Source: JBGLNJ01 sp041300525 (GTDB lineage Bacteria; Chloroflexota; Anaerolineae; Fen-1058). From it: 64,000 nt of DNA. Location of the stretch: positions 4,774,001 to 4,838,000 of the forward strand of contig JBGLNJ010000001.1 in the NCBI GenBank assembly GCA_041300525.1, given 5' to 3'. The first letter of the stretch is position 1; every line of letters starts with the position of its first letter. The notes under the pieces were generated by a model. It was not told the origin of the DNA, did not search any database, and saw only the letters and a list, made by a program, of their open reading frames with translations. Position numbers and translations under genes: made by a program. This document shows, one piece after another, positions 8,837 through 16,599 of the stretch.

Positions 8837-9020
8837 CGTCCGGGATCTCGCTGCCCGGCTCGTTATTTTCTTCCGGTACCGGAATCCGGTAGGACTCGCT
8901 GGCCCAGCAGCCGAGGTCAATCTGCTTGCAGCGTTCGGAACAGAAAGGACGCCAGGGGTTTTCCGGCGCCCAGAGGGATTCCCCGCCGCATTGCGGGCAG
9001 CGGACCTTGCGCGCGGCCAT
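8820..9020 (-). CDS. yacG: DNA gyrase inhibitor YacG
   Basis: Zinc-finger protein of 66 residues. The four zinc ligands are Cys8, Cys11 (CPQC) and Cys27, Cys31 (FCSERC), followed by the family segment IDLGCWASESYRIP and an acidic tail. In Escherichia coli YacG binds GyrB and inhibits gyrase. Full length for the family and convergent with the MutT/ThiE gene, as in betaproteobacteria. Confidence 0.92.
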   Translation of the reverse strand: MAARKVRCPQCGGESLWAPENPWRPFCSERCKQIDLGCWASESYRIPVPEENNEPGSEIPDATSHA

Positions 9021-9751
9021 CAGAGGTTGCAGAAGGTAAGTTTGAAAAATTCTTTATCGTATTTATTCACGGTGACTCCAAGTTAGTTAATCAAGTCCAG
9101 CTACGTATCCAGCTACGTGATACTTGCCGGCTTGATGCCTCTGAGCACAGATGCTAAATCTCAAAACGGCATTCATCAACTAAATGGGTAACTCAATCCA
9201 TAGCTGCAAGAGATGGCCGGAAAATTTCCCGCAAGGGTGGAACCAATACCCACTCGCACTCCCGCCCGTTCGGTTTCCAACACTCCGCCAGAAAACTTGC
9301 CCAGTTCGGATATCCATTACGGAACCGACCCGGTGTCCAAATCAAGACTTGCGACAAACGGCAGCCAAGTGACTTGTAGATCGAACTGGCAGATGGTTCG
9401 CTCCCCCTCAGAAAAGCACTGGAGAGCTTCTGCATGCTTATAGAGCTACGGGCTCTTGGATTAGACCACCCATATTCGCAACTACCCGCATCTGTCTCTC
9501 AGCCATTTGAGGCTGTGCGTTAGTTACCCCACAAAGCTGATGTGTGGCTCGTCCATGTGGCATGCCTCTGAGACCTGTATGTCTGCCACCGCACAGACGG
9601 CCGTCGCACAAATAGCGATATTTGATGCGTCTCTGCTGATTTGTCGCTTTATACGAAGTAACAGAGGCAGTGATTCACCGAAAGCTGATCAAATCTGTGG
9701 ATTGCTCGCAATGACGTAAGTAGTTCTCATAAGTCTAATAGGAGAGTTGCC
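9021..9751. other. Long gap without a recognised gene
   Basis: Only short frames without domain signatures on either strand. A direct repeat ATCCAGCTACGT occurs twice near 9092-9117. The end (9740-9748, AGGAGAGTT) is the ribosome site of the BON lipoprotein. This may hold joined non-coding pieces. Confidence 0.45.
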
Positions 9752-10180
9752 ATGAAATTTTCAAATCTATGCGTCGCAACGGTGACGTTGCTTGCTTTGA
9801 GTGCTTGTGTTGGCCCAGCCGGTCCGCAAGGCGAAACTGGTAGCCCTGGATACACCGGAGCTACGGGGGCGTCGGGTGCTACAGGTGCTACAGGAGCTAC
9901 GGGAGCTACAGGAGCATCGGGGGCAAGGGGATACCCAGCCAACACTAGCGGTACCCCGGTACCCGGCGATTACGACGACCGCGGCATCACCGCCAGAGTG
10001 ATCGCAGCCATACGCGATCAGCCTGGTCTAAACTCTAGCGGAATCAGCGTCGAGACCTTCAACGGTACGGTTCGACTGGGCGGCTCTGTGACTTCCCAGA
10101 CTGACGCAACCAGGGCGATCGAGGTGGCGCGCCGCGTCGGTGGCGTGAGAGCCGTCGAGAACAACATGACGATCAAGTAA
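9752..10180 (+). CDS. Lipoprotein with collagen-like repeat and BON domain
   Basis: 142 residues. A lipoprotein signal with the lipobox LSAC (Cys19) is followed by a collagen-like G-x-x tract (residues about 21-60: GPAGPQGETG then GAT/GAS triplets), and then one BON domain (GITARVIAAIRDQPGLNSSG ... GGVRAVENNMTIK). BON domains bind phospholipid or associate with membranes and are typical of OsmY/OsmB-type periplasmic stress proteins. The triplet tract is built of near-identical GGAGCTACx DNA units, so its length may vary. AGGAG lies 7-10 nt before the ATG. Probably proteobacterial. Confidence 0.82.
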   Translation: MKFSNLCVATVTLLALSACVGPAGPQGETGSPGYTGATGASGATGATGATGATGASGARGYPANTSGTPVPGDYDDRGITARVIAAIRDQPGLNSSGISVETFNGTVRLGGSVTSQTDATRAIEVARRVGGVRAVENNMTIK

Positions 10181-10253
10181 GAGATGTTGGATATGGATGG
10201 CCGATAGCCGAAGCACGCGAGCGTCCGGTTCGTAGAAACGCGACCGCTCCTTT

Positions 10254-10422
10254 GAGTCGGGATCGGCTACAGCCTGATATGCCAAGTGGTCAGTCGGGGC
10301 GACTTCCCGGCCTATACCGCCGGCTTTCCCAGCGCGCCGTCTGCCTACGGTCTGAACGGACCTTCGGCACCCGTCACCGTGGAGTTGTGTGCGTCGAATT
10401 GTGCAAAAGTGATCTGGTAAGA
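10254..10422 (+). pseudogene. C-terminal fragment of an unrecognised protein
   Basis: A frame with no start in context reads IGYSLICQVVSRGDFPAYTA, then a PSAPVTVELCASNC stretch, and ends at TAA near 10420. The run of Ser/Pro/Gly and three Cys suggests an exported protein tail. It follows the BON gene by 75 bp and is probably a joined piece. Confidence 0.3.
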
Positions 10423-10437
10423 AGTTGATCCTGTTTG

Positions 10438-10484
10438 CCCGAGTGTCGTCGTGTAGAGCGCAGCCCGGAACGACGACACTCGGG
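10438..10484. repeat. 15-bp perfect inverted repeat
   Basis: CCCGAGTGTCGTCGT (10438-10452) is exactly complementary to 10470-10484, with a 17-nt loop. No T-run follows on either side. It lies just beyond the stop of a transposase-like fragment on the minus strand, so it may be part of an IS end or a hairpin barrier. Confidence 0.6.
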
Positions 10485-10493
10485 CGGTCGCGC

Positions 10494-10634
10494 TCAGGCG
10501 GCCAGTCTCAATGCCTCCTTCTTCTGCTCCGCCAGGAGCGACATGTTCAGAGAGCGGTTGTCTTCCAGCCAGGTCTCGTGCGTCTCGACACAGAGCGCCC
10601 GGATCAGCCCAGGCAGGAATCTGATAGCCGTGAG
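10494..10634 (-). pseudogene. C-terminal fragment of a transposase (possibly IS256-like)
   Basis: Minus-strand frame of about 46 residues reading AIRFLPGLIRALCVETHETW and then LEDNRSLNMSLLAEQKKEAL. The RALCVETHETWLEDNR style is that of C-termini of mutator/IS256-type transposases. The N-terminal catalytic part is missing, and the frame begins abruptly near 10634. Confidence 0.4.
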
Positions 10635-10640
10635 ACGATA

Positions 10641-10672
10641 AAAAACAAAAAGCCCTGAATTTACAGGGCTTT
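10641..10672 (-). terminator. Intrinsic terminator, mainly leftward
   Basis: Stem AAAGCCCTG (10649-10657) pairs with CAGGGCTTT (10664-10672) around a 6-nt loop. The minus strand continues with a long T-rich run (complement of 10641-10650), so it probably ends the minus-strand gene whose stop is at 10714. Confidence 0.65.
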
Positions 10673-10713
10673 GTCTTCTGTTTTGATTCCTGTAAAGATG
10701 GTGCGAAATGCCG

Positions 10714-10890
10714 CTATAGATTACAGAAGGTCAGCGCGAAGGGCACGTCGCGCTCGGCAACCTTGGCCCTGAGGTCACTAGCCGGCGGATTGGTGAAGCG
10801 GATGTTGAGAAAATACTTGTTGGCGCTGACTTCAGGGATCGCCGGTTCCTCGACAGCGACCTCGACGCGCACCATCTGCGCCGCCGTGAA
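10714..10890 (-). pseudogene. C-terminal fragment of an unrecognised protein
   Basis: About 55 residues on the minus strand, reading VRVEVAVEEPAIPEVSANKY, then FLNIRFTNPPASDL and ending FALTFCNL. The beta-rich pattern is clear, but I do not recognise the family. The intrinsic terminator at 10641-10672 fits as its 3' end. The upstream part is replaced by an unrelated fragment near 10890. Confidence 0.4.
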
Positions 10891-11048
10891 GCGCCAGCAG
10901 GGCAACTCCGACCATCGCGTCGAGGTTCGCGGCCCCGCCGACCAGGATCAGGACCGGCCGGGGCTCGGTCAGACGGAGTTCGGCCAATGCGGCCGCCAGC
11001 CCCTCGGGCGGTGATCGATCCGGGCAAGCGATCCGAGCCGACACAAGG
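10890..11048 (-). pseudogene. Fragment resembling an N-terminal SLOG (TRPM-like) domain
   Basis: Minus-strand stretch with LAAALAELRLTEPRPVLILV followed by GGAANLD, which resembles the start of SLOG/Rossmann domains of the TRPM type (PRPVLVLVGGAGG). SLOG domains bind nucleotides, often in anti-phage conflict systems. Only about 50 residues are visible and both ends are lost. Confidence 0.3.
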
Positions 11049-11051
11049 GGG

Positions 11052-11401
11052 CTAGTACACCTGGAATGTTGGCTCAAGCGAACGCCACTCCGCGGTTTGA
11101 ATGATGTTACCGGCCTCATCCTGGAGGGTCACGCGCATCGGGCTTCTTCGCCGAATGCGAGCCGAGACAAGGCAAAAGGCCTCGACGAGATCCTGGTGGC
11201 GCATGAAGCGGGGCAATTTGGACACCACCTCACCGAGGTTTTGGCTGACCTTAAGTCGCCCGCCACACATTCATATCTTCCCTTTTCGGACCATAGGTTA
11301 TACGCCCCGGCGCGCTCCCCATCGAAGGCGATATTGATCAGAAAGCCTTTCCATTGCTTGAGGCGGGTCGTGAAACGACCATCCGCCGACATCGGACTCA
11401 C
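11052..11401 (-). pseudogene. Hypothetical protein, frameshifted
   Basis: Two minus-strand frames join into one plausible protein: MSPMSADGRFTTRLKQWKGF up to YECVAGDL, and then, after a shift near 11255, KVSQNLGEVVSKLPRFMRHQ through LQDEAGNIIQTAEWRSLEP and a stop at 11052. The continuous sense across the break suggests one gene with a one-base error or mutation. Family not recognised. Confidence 0.45.
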
Positions 11402-11472
11402 GCCCCATTGACATGGATTGTGATGGCGAGACCATAAGGTGCACCGCGCTGCGCGTCTTCATCTTAACCCGG

Positions 11473-11593
11473 GTCAGCAAGGAGCCTGAGTCCCGCCTGG
11501 TACCTGGAATTCTCCGCCCAACACCGGGTTGAGGGCAACGCCTTGTTGCTGACGCTTTCGCTGCCGCTCCCGCTGGACATTCCCGGGCAGTAA
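11473..11593 (+). pseudogene. C-terminal fragment of an unrecognised protein
   Basis: Plus-strand frame SLSPAWYLEFSAQHRVEGNA followed by LLLTLSLPLPLDIPGQ and TAA at 11591. It converges on the histidine kinase gene. No start or upstream domain is visible. Confidence 0.25.
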
Positions 11594-11641
11594 GCGTGCC
11601 ATGCATCGCAACGACCCAAGGGGCCATTTATTTTCGAGTGC

Positions 11642-13048
11642 TCAATCAGCGGTATTTTGACCCCCATGTCTATGCGGCCAACGCAAACAAGCCTCGAAAC
11701 CGGCAATACACCCACCTTCCGCTCGATTGTGCAGCTCCAGAATCGCGCCATGTAGCTCGGCGATGCGGCCCACAATCGCGAGTCCGAGACCACTGCCTTC
11801 GGCGGCGACCGCGGGCCCACGATAGAAGCGCTCAGTCAGTCGCGGTAATTCCTCGGCGGCAACGCCTGGGCCGCTATCGCGGACACCAAGTCTCAGGCCA
11901 TCACTCCTCGCACTCAAGAAAACGATAATTTCGCTGCCCTTCGTCGAATAGCGCCCGGCATTATCAAGCATATTGCGTAGAGCGATTTCGATCAGTTCTT
12001 CATCGCCATCAACCCTGGCCTGAGTGGCGTTCAAGTCAAGGGAGATACAGGCGTCCGGTTCCATGTCCCGTACATCAGCCGCAACGCGCCATGCCAGTTG
12101 CCCGAGATTGATCCTCTTCGGCTCGGGCACCTGGGCCAAGGGATCAAGACGGGCCAGTCGTAGCAACTGCTCGACAAGTCGAGTCGCCCGATCAAGGCCA
12201 GACAAAGTCTGTTTCAAGGCGTGATCGCGCATCTCGGGGTCGCTGCTGAGCAGCGCCACCTGGGCCTGAATGCGCGCCGCCGCCAAGGGCGTGCGCAACT
12301 CATGCGCGGCATCGGCGGTGAATCGCCGTTCGCTCTCGAGCACAGCGCCAAGCCGGAACATCAAGCGGTTAATCGCCGCCACCAGCGGCTGTGCCTCGAG
12401 CGGAATCGCCCGGTTGGCAAGTGGAGACAGATTGTCGGATGAGCGCGTGACGACTTCCCTGGCCAACTCCTCCAGCGGCTTGAGGCCGCGCCTCACGGAG
12501 AAATAGATTGCCAGCAACCCAAGTGGGAAAATCAGGGCGAGCGGCTCGAGGGTCCTGACGGCAATTTCCAGCGCTTCCGCGTCGCGCATCGGAATGGATT
12601 CTAAAATCTGAATGCGGAAACCCCGGTCAGCCATCTCCAGCAGCAGGGTGCGCCAGGGCAGGCCATCCGCCTGCATTGTCGAAAACCCAAGCGGGCCGGT
12701 AAGCGGTAATGACGGCGCCTGCGGCGAGCGCACCAGTAAGGTGCCATCGGCTCTGCCAAACTGGTATTCGAGCGTCAGTTCGTCCTCCACTGAAGGCAGG
12801 CCGAGGATGTCCACCAAGCGAGCTGGCAGATCGAGCAGACGATCCTCACCCAGCGGGGCTTGAGCCAGCATCAACTGAGCCATTCGGGACATCTGCCCGT
12901 CCATCAACTCCTGTACCTCATGACGAGCCTGCTGATAACTGAGCATGGCGGCCAACACCAGGAAGGTCAGCGAGGCCGTCGAAACGAGCAACAGAAGCCT
13001 CCAGCGCAGCGACGGTACGCGATCGCTACGCAAGGACTTGTCCATCAA
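11642..13048 (-). CDS. Two-component sensor histidine kinase (QseC/TctE type)
   Basis: 468 residues. Two membrane segments (residues about 16-38, and about 170-190 at LEPLALIFPLGLLAIYFSV) flank a periplasmic sensor domain. The dimerisation/phosphoacceptor box is AADAAHELRTPLAAARIQ, with the catalytic His near residue 250. The ATPase domain has the N box RNMLDNAGRYS, the G1 box DSGPGV and the G2 box GSGLGLAIVGRI. It overlaps the upstream response regulator gene by 4 bp, so the pair is one operon (regulator first). The signal sensed is unknown. The gene is complete and reads as betaproteobacterial. Confidence 0.92.
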   Translation of the reverse strand: MMDKSLRSDRVPSLRWRLLLLVSTASLTFLVLAAMLSYQQARHEVQELMDGQMSRMAQLMLAQAPLGEDRLLDLPARLVDILGLPSVEDELTLEYQFGRADGTLLVRSPQAPSLPLTGPLGFSTMQADGLPWRTLLLEMADRGFRIQILESIPMRDAEALEIAVRTLEPLALIFPLGLLAIYFSVRRGLKPLEELAREVVTRSSDNLSPLANRAIPLEAQPLVAAINRLMFRLGAVLESERRFTADAAHELRTPLAAARIQAQVALLSSDPEMRDHALKQTLSGLDRATRLVEQLLRLARLDPLAQVPEPKRINLGQLAWRVAADVRDMEPDACISLDLNATQARVDGDEELIEIALRNMLDNAGRYSTKGSEIIVFLSARSDGLRLGVRDSGPGVAAEELPRLTERFYRGPAVAAEGSGLGLAIVGRIAELHGAILELHNRAEGGCIAGFEACLRWPHRHGGQNTAD

Positions 13049-13707
13049 ACAGCGTCACCCAGTTGATAGCCAAGTCCGCGCAGGGTGTGAATGAAATCGA
13101 CGCCAAATTTTTTCCGCAGATGATGGATGTAGACTTCGACGGTATTGCTCTCCGTCTCTTCGCCCCAGGCATAGAGGCTTTCCTCGAGCTGCGCTCGCGA
13201 GCGGATATGGCCCTTGTGGCGCAGCAGATCCTCGAGCAGCGCGAACTCGCGGGCCGATAACGCCACAGGCTGGCCATTAAATGACACCTGTTTGGACGCT
13301 GGGTCAAGCACAACACCCGCGTGTTCGAGCGTCGGTCTGGCTTCCCCGGCTGCTCGCCGGATCAGCGCGCGTAAGCGGGCCAGCAGTTCCTGAAGGTCGA
13401 ATGGCTTGGTCAGGTAATCGTCGGCACCGGCATCGAGGCCGGCAATCTTGTCGGTGTTCGCATCCCTCGCGGTCAGGATCAGTACCGGAAGGCGGCTACC
13501 GCGATGACGCAGGTCTTTTAACACACTAAGGCCATTGCGCTTGGGCAGTCCGAGGTCAAGTACACAAGCATCGTAGCCATGGTCAAGCAGAGCCAGGCGG
13601 GCGGCTTCGCCATCGCGCGCCCAGTCCACCGCATGCTGGGCCAACTTCAAGCCGGCATGGATGCCGTCCCCGAGTAACGCATCGTCCTCAACCAGCAGGA
13701 TGCGCAT
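13045..13707 (-). CDS. OmpR-family response regulator
   Basis: 220 residues: receiver domain with acidic pocket EDD (residues 7-9), phospho-acceptor Asp51 in CVLDLGLP and the conserved Lys in LTKPFD; then a winged-helix DNA-binding domain with ALSAREFALLEDLLRHKGHI and TVEVYIHHLRKKFG. It resembles QseB/TctD. The stop overlaps the kinase start (13045-13048). Its upstream region is cut 14 nt before the ATG by an adapter sequence, so its promoter is not in the window. Confidence 0.93.
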   Translation of the reverse strand: MRILLVEDDALLGDGIHAGLKLAQHAVDWARDGEAARLALLDHGYDACVLDLGLPKRNGLSVLKDLRHRGSRLPVLILTARDANTDKIAGLDAGADDYLTKPFDLQELLARLRALIRRAAGEARPTLEHAGVVLDPASKQVSFNGQPVALSAREFALLEDLLRHKGHIRSRAQLEESLYAWGEETESNTVEVYIHHLRKKFGVDFIHTLRGLGYQLGDAV

Positions 13708-13721
13708 TTATGTCGCTTCCT

Positions 13722-13741
13722 AGATCGGAAGAGCACACGTC
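13722..13741 (+). other. Sequencing-adapter remnant (TruSeq-like, 20 nt)
   Basis: AGATCGGAAGAGCACACGTC matches the first 20 nt of the standard Illumina TruSeq read-1 adapter, from memory of that sequence. It lies exactly between a proteobacterial regulator gene and a Chloroflexota-like PH-domain fragment that begins mid-protein at 13742. It is a non-biological sequence marking an artificial join. Confidence 0.93.
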
Positions 13742-14071
13742 GTGGACATCGAGCGGCGTCCATTCGGCCTGAAGGAGACCCGGCGCGAAAGCAACTTGGA
13801 CCGCATCCAGGATATTGATGTGGACCTGCCCAATCCACTGGCAAGATTGTTCGACATGGGCAATGTCCATATCAAGACGGGGGCGGCCGGCAGTGATCTC
13901 ACCTTTCGGTCGGTGGCCCATCCGCACAGTATTCAACGCGACATCTTTCATCAGTTGGCTGAGCTGCGGCGCAAAGAACAGGAACAAGAGCGCCGCCAGC
14001 GCGGCGAAGAAATGTCCAAGTGGCTGGCCGTGTATAGTCAGTTGACCACCCAAGCTAGAGTTGAGGAATAA
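13742..14071 (+). CDS. PH-domain membrane-associated protein, C-terminal part
   Basis: About 110 residues of a bacterial PH (bPH2-like) domain protein: IERRPFGLKETRRESNLDRI, then LFDMGNVHIKTGAAGSDLTF and HPHSIQRDIFHQLAELRRK, ending in a charged helix (RRKEQEQERRQRGEEM) and KWLAVYSQL. Such proteins in Anaerolineae have two membrane helices in front; these are missing because the frame starts at the adapter. Stop TAA lies 30 bp before the def gene. Confidence 0.65.
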   Translation: MDIERRPFGLKETRRESNLDRIQDIDVDLPNPLARLFDMGNVHIKTGAAGSDLTFRSVAHPHSIQRDIFHQLAELRRKEQEQERRQRGEEMSKWLAVYSQLTTQARVEE

Positions 14072-14101
14072 AAAATCGGCAAGGTGAGGCAAGGGGTAAC
14101 G

Positions 14102-14644
14102 ATGGCAGTGAGAGAGATTATTACGAGCGAGAACCCTGTATTGCGACGCAAGGCGAAAAAGGTGCAAAAGATCATTCCGCAGTTGCAAGCATTGGCAGAT
14201 GATATGGTAGAAACCCTGCACGCCGCGGAAGGTCTCGGGTTGGCCGCGCCGCAAGTGGCTGCCTCCGAACGGCTGTTCGTGGCCGAGATCGAGCAAAGCG
14301 AAGAACACCCCGGCAGCGGCAAACTGTATATCATCTTTAACCCTGAATACGTCTACCGTTCCGACGAGAAGGTGGATGCCGCAGAAGGATGCCTATCCAT
14401 CCCCGGCTGGGCCGGCGAAGTGGCACGCCATTACCAGGTCGTCATCAAAGGGCTTGACCGGCGCGGGAAGCGTATCCGCATCGAAGCGCAAGGACTGCTG
14501 GCCCGCGTGTTCCAACACGAAATGGATCACTTGGACGGCGTGCTCTTTACCGATCGCATCACCGACCCGGAGAAAATCTGGGAGATCAAGCCCGGCGAAG
14601 AGGAGGCCGTCGAAAAGCGACACGCCGCCGCACCTGCTGTGTGA
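14102..14644 (+). CDS. def: Peptide deformylase
   Basis: Metal-dependent enzyme of 180 residues that removes the formyl group from new N-termini. All three motifs are present: GLGLAAPQ, EGCLSIPG (metal-ligand Cys) and HEMDHLDG (two metal-ligand His and catalytic Glu). ATG 14102 is chosen because AAGGGG lies about 6 nt upstream. The C-terminal extension (EEEAVEKRHAAAPAV) is charged. It follows the PH-domain fragment by 30 bp and precedes a ChrB-like gene by 66 bp, possibly in one transcript. Confidence 0.95.
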   Translation: MAVREIITSENPVLRRKAKKVQKIIPQLQALADDMVETLHAAEGLGLAAPQVAASERLFVAEIEQSEEHPGSGKLYIIFNPEYVYRSDEKVDAAEGCLSIPGWAGEVARHYQVVIKGLDRRGKRIRIEAQGLLARVFQHEMDHLDGVLFTDRITDPEKIWEIKPGEEEAVEKRHAAAPAV

Positions 14645-14710
14645 GATGCTCTATTTATCCTTCATCCCTCAGCCTCGCAGGTCAAGAACGTCTGGGCAAG
14701 GAGAAATAAC

Positions 14711-15148
14711 ATGCTGTGGATAACCCGTTCGCACGTTCATGTGGATCGCGTGGCCTGCCCGTGGCTCATTGCGCGGTTTGTAGATTCGGACGCCGAGTTC
14801 CTGTTCGTGCCCAAGAATCAGATTGACAAGGTGGTTCAGGAAACCGGCGCGATTCCGTTTGACGCGCCCGGCGTCGAGTTGGGCCACCACGATGGCAAAT
14901 GCTCCTTCGAGGCCATCCTCGAAAAGTATGGCCTCACCGATCCGGGGCTGCTGATCCTGGCCCGGATCGTCCACGGCGCGGATACGAATGACCCCGAATC
15001 GCACTCGGCCGCTTTTGGACTGGACGCCATCGCCAGCGGATTCAGCCTGCTCTTTCCCGACGACGAAGAGAACCTGGCGAATCAGTTCACCGTGTACGAT
15101 GCTTTGTACGCCTGGTGCCGGCTGGAGGTGGCGCGGCAGGACAAATAA
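14711..15148 (+). CDS. ChrB-domain (chromate resistance-like) protein
   Basis: 145 residues matching the C-terminal domain of chromate-resistance protein ChrB: WITRSHVHVDRVACPWLIAR, FLFVPKNQID, a GHHDGKCSFEAIL stretch, and HGADTNDPESHSAAFGLDAI near the end. Single-domain forms are common and need not act on chromate; ChrB itself is a chromate-sensing regulator. GGAG precedes the ATG. It is followed by the promoter of a toxin-antitoxin-like pair. Confidence 0.8.
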   Translation: MLWITRSHVHVDRVACPWLIARFVDSDAEFLFVPKNQIDKVVQETGAIPFDAPGVELGHHDGKCSFEAILEKYGLTDPGLLILARIVHGADTNDPESHSAAFGLDAIASGFSLLFPDDEENLANQFTVYDALYAWCRLEVARQDK

Positions 15149-15157
15149 AGAGACCTC

Positions 15158-15186
15158 TTGCCCCGTGTTGCCAAAGGGTTTATAAT
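15158..15186 (+). promoter_or_regulatory. Sigma70-like promoter of the DUF433/DUF5615 pair
   Basis: TTGCCC (15158-15163), a 17-bp spacer and a perfect TATAAT (15181-15186), 27 bp before the ATG at 15213. Confidence 0.65.
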
Positions 15187-15212
15187 GCCCGGCGGCAAAG
15201 GGAGTAAGCCTG

Positions 15213-15638
15213 ATGACAACGGTTCAACTGTCCGCGCATACTTACGAAATGCTGGCCCGACACGCCCGGCAAATCAACCGCTCGCCGGACGCGCTGGCCG
15301 AAGAGGTGCTTCACCGCGAGCTTTCACCGATACACCCTTACATTCGGATCGAGGCATCCCGGTGGGGTGATCGAGCGTTCGTCAAAGACGCGGGCACGCC
15401 AGTGAGCGTTATTGCCGGCTACATCCAGTTGGGCCTTGTGCCGGACGATTTTGCTGAGGAGGTTCACCCAGCTCTGACTCCCGCCCACGTGCACGACGCG
15501 CTGAGCTACTATTACGATCACCGGGAAGAAATTGATCGCGAGATAGCCGAGAACACCGAAGAAACTCTCCGGATGAGACTTGCCGCGCAGATGCGTTCCG
15601 AGCAAGACTATGAAAAGATCACCGCTCGGCAGGGATGA
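15213..15638 (+). CDS. DUF433 antitoxin-like protein
   Basis: 141 residues. The N-terminal part (VQLSAHTYEMLARHARQINR) looks like a ribbon-helix-helix segment. The rest carries the DUF433 winged-helix region: GTPVSVIAGYIQLGLVPDDF and LTPAHVHDALSYYYDHREEI. DUF433 proteins are usually paired with DUF5615 PIN-like proteins as in the next gene and are regarded as antitoxins (VapB45-type in mycobacteria). The stop is 3 nt before the partner's start, so the two are translationally coupled. Confidence 0.8.
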   Translation: MTTVQLSAHTYEMLARHARQINRSPDALAEEVLHRELSPIHPYIRIEASRWGDRAFVKDAGTPVSVIAGYIQLGLVPDDFAEEVHPALTPAHVHDALSYYYDHREEIDREIAENTEETLRMRLAAQMRSEQDYEKITARQG

Positions 15639-15641
15639 GAG

Positions 15642-16022
15642 TTGGCGAGCGATACGACATCACCGCTCTATGTTCTGCTCTACATAGATGAGCACGTCTG
15701 GCGCAAGCTGGCGGTCGAATTGCGCGAGTGTGGTTTTGACGCCGTGAACGTCTACGAGGTTGACCGGGGCGGACTAGATGATGAAGCGCAATGGGCTTAT
15801 GCGGCAGATCAAGAGCGAGCGATTCTGACATTTGACAAAGACGGAGGCCGATTCATCAATCTGGCCTCCGAGTGGTTTTACGCAGGCCGGACCCATTGTG
15901 GCCTGATTATCTCTGGACAACTGGAACGCGGCGAGTTGCTCCGCCGCGTACTCAGACTGCTGAACTCGGTCACTGCCGATGAAATGATGAACACCGTTCG
16001 CTTCCTGGAAGAGTGGAAGTAA
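15642..16022 (+). CDS. DUF5615 PIN-like toxin
   Basis: 126 residues of the DUF5615 PIN-like family: YVLLYIDEHVWRKLAVELRE at the N-terminus (first acidic residue), WAYAADQERAILTFDKDGGR (TFDKD acidic site) and a C-terminal MMNTVRFLEEW. It probably acts as an RNA-cleaving toxin held by the DUF433 partner. The start is a TTG at 15642 with GGATGAG upstream. An imperfect hairpin (16022-16063) after the stop may act as a terminator. Confidence 0.75.
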   Translation: MASDTTSPLYVLLYIDEHVWRKLAVELRECGFDAVNVYEVDRGGLDDEAQWAYAADQERAILTFDKDGGRFINLASEWFYAGRTHCGLIISGQLERGELLRRVLRLLNSVTADEMMNTVRFLEEWK

Positions 16023-16039
16023 AAAGGCCTGTGAGGTCC

Positions 16040-16512
16040 CCAAGACTTGGCAGGTCTTTTGTCTCACGACGGCAAACACTTCCGCCGCCGTGTCGAACCG
16101 CCCGAACGGCGGCATCAGGTAAGCACCGGCCGCGATGTCTCGCAATTCCAGCAGCAGCTCTTGCGCGATCTTGATCCCCTCCTGTCTCCCCCGCTCTCCG
16201 GCTAATCGCATCCGATCGAGCACTGCATTGGTGAGCATGATGCCGGGGACTTTGTTGTGCAAGAACTCGGCATGGCGCGCGCTGGCGAGCGGCAGCAGCC
16301 CCATGAGCAACAGCAGCTTGAGCGGGCCGTGCATTTCCTCGTATATCCGAAACTAAATCGGGGCGCGTGAGGTTGAGCGCCTCGAAGCAAGACTCGAACG
16401 ACACGCCGCCCCCTGAAGGGGATCGTTGACGCGCATAGGGTTGAGTGCCCATCGCGCCATTGCACAAGATAGGGCCGCGAGCCAGGCGATCCAGAAAAGA
16501 TTGTCCAGTCAT
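16040..16512 (-). pseudogene. Bifunctional homocysteine S-methyltransferase/MTHFR, middle missing
   Basis: On the minus strand the start (from 16512) reads SFLDRLARGPILCNGAMGTQ and FESCFEALNLTRPDLVSDI, the N-terminus of the homocysteine S-methyltransferase domain. At about 16350 the sequence jumps to the far C-terminus of the MTHFR-like half (PLASARHAEFLHNKVPGIML, then AAGAYLMPPFGRFDTAAEVF) in a different frame. These bifunctional proteins are about 600 residues; only about 150 remain. Since both ends are well conserved and the middle is gone, it looks like a collapsed assembly gap or an internal deletion. Confidence 0.72.
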
Positions 16513-16599
16513 GGAGGGGTAGTGACTGGCCAGAAGGGCATTTTTCAAAGGTTACATTTGTTCTCAATAAGACGAGCACTGGAACAAAACTCTCCTTTC

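Noticed and set aside
10438..10484. Perfect hairpin as a transcription terminator
   Set aside because: No T-run on either side; kept only as an inverted repeat.
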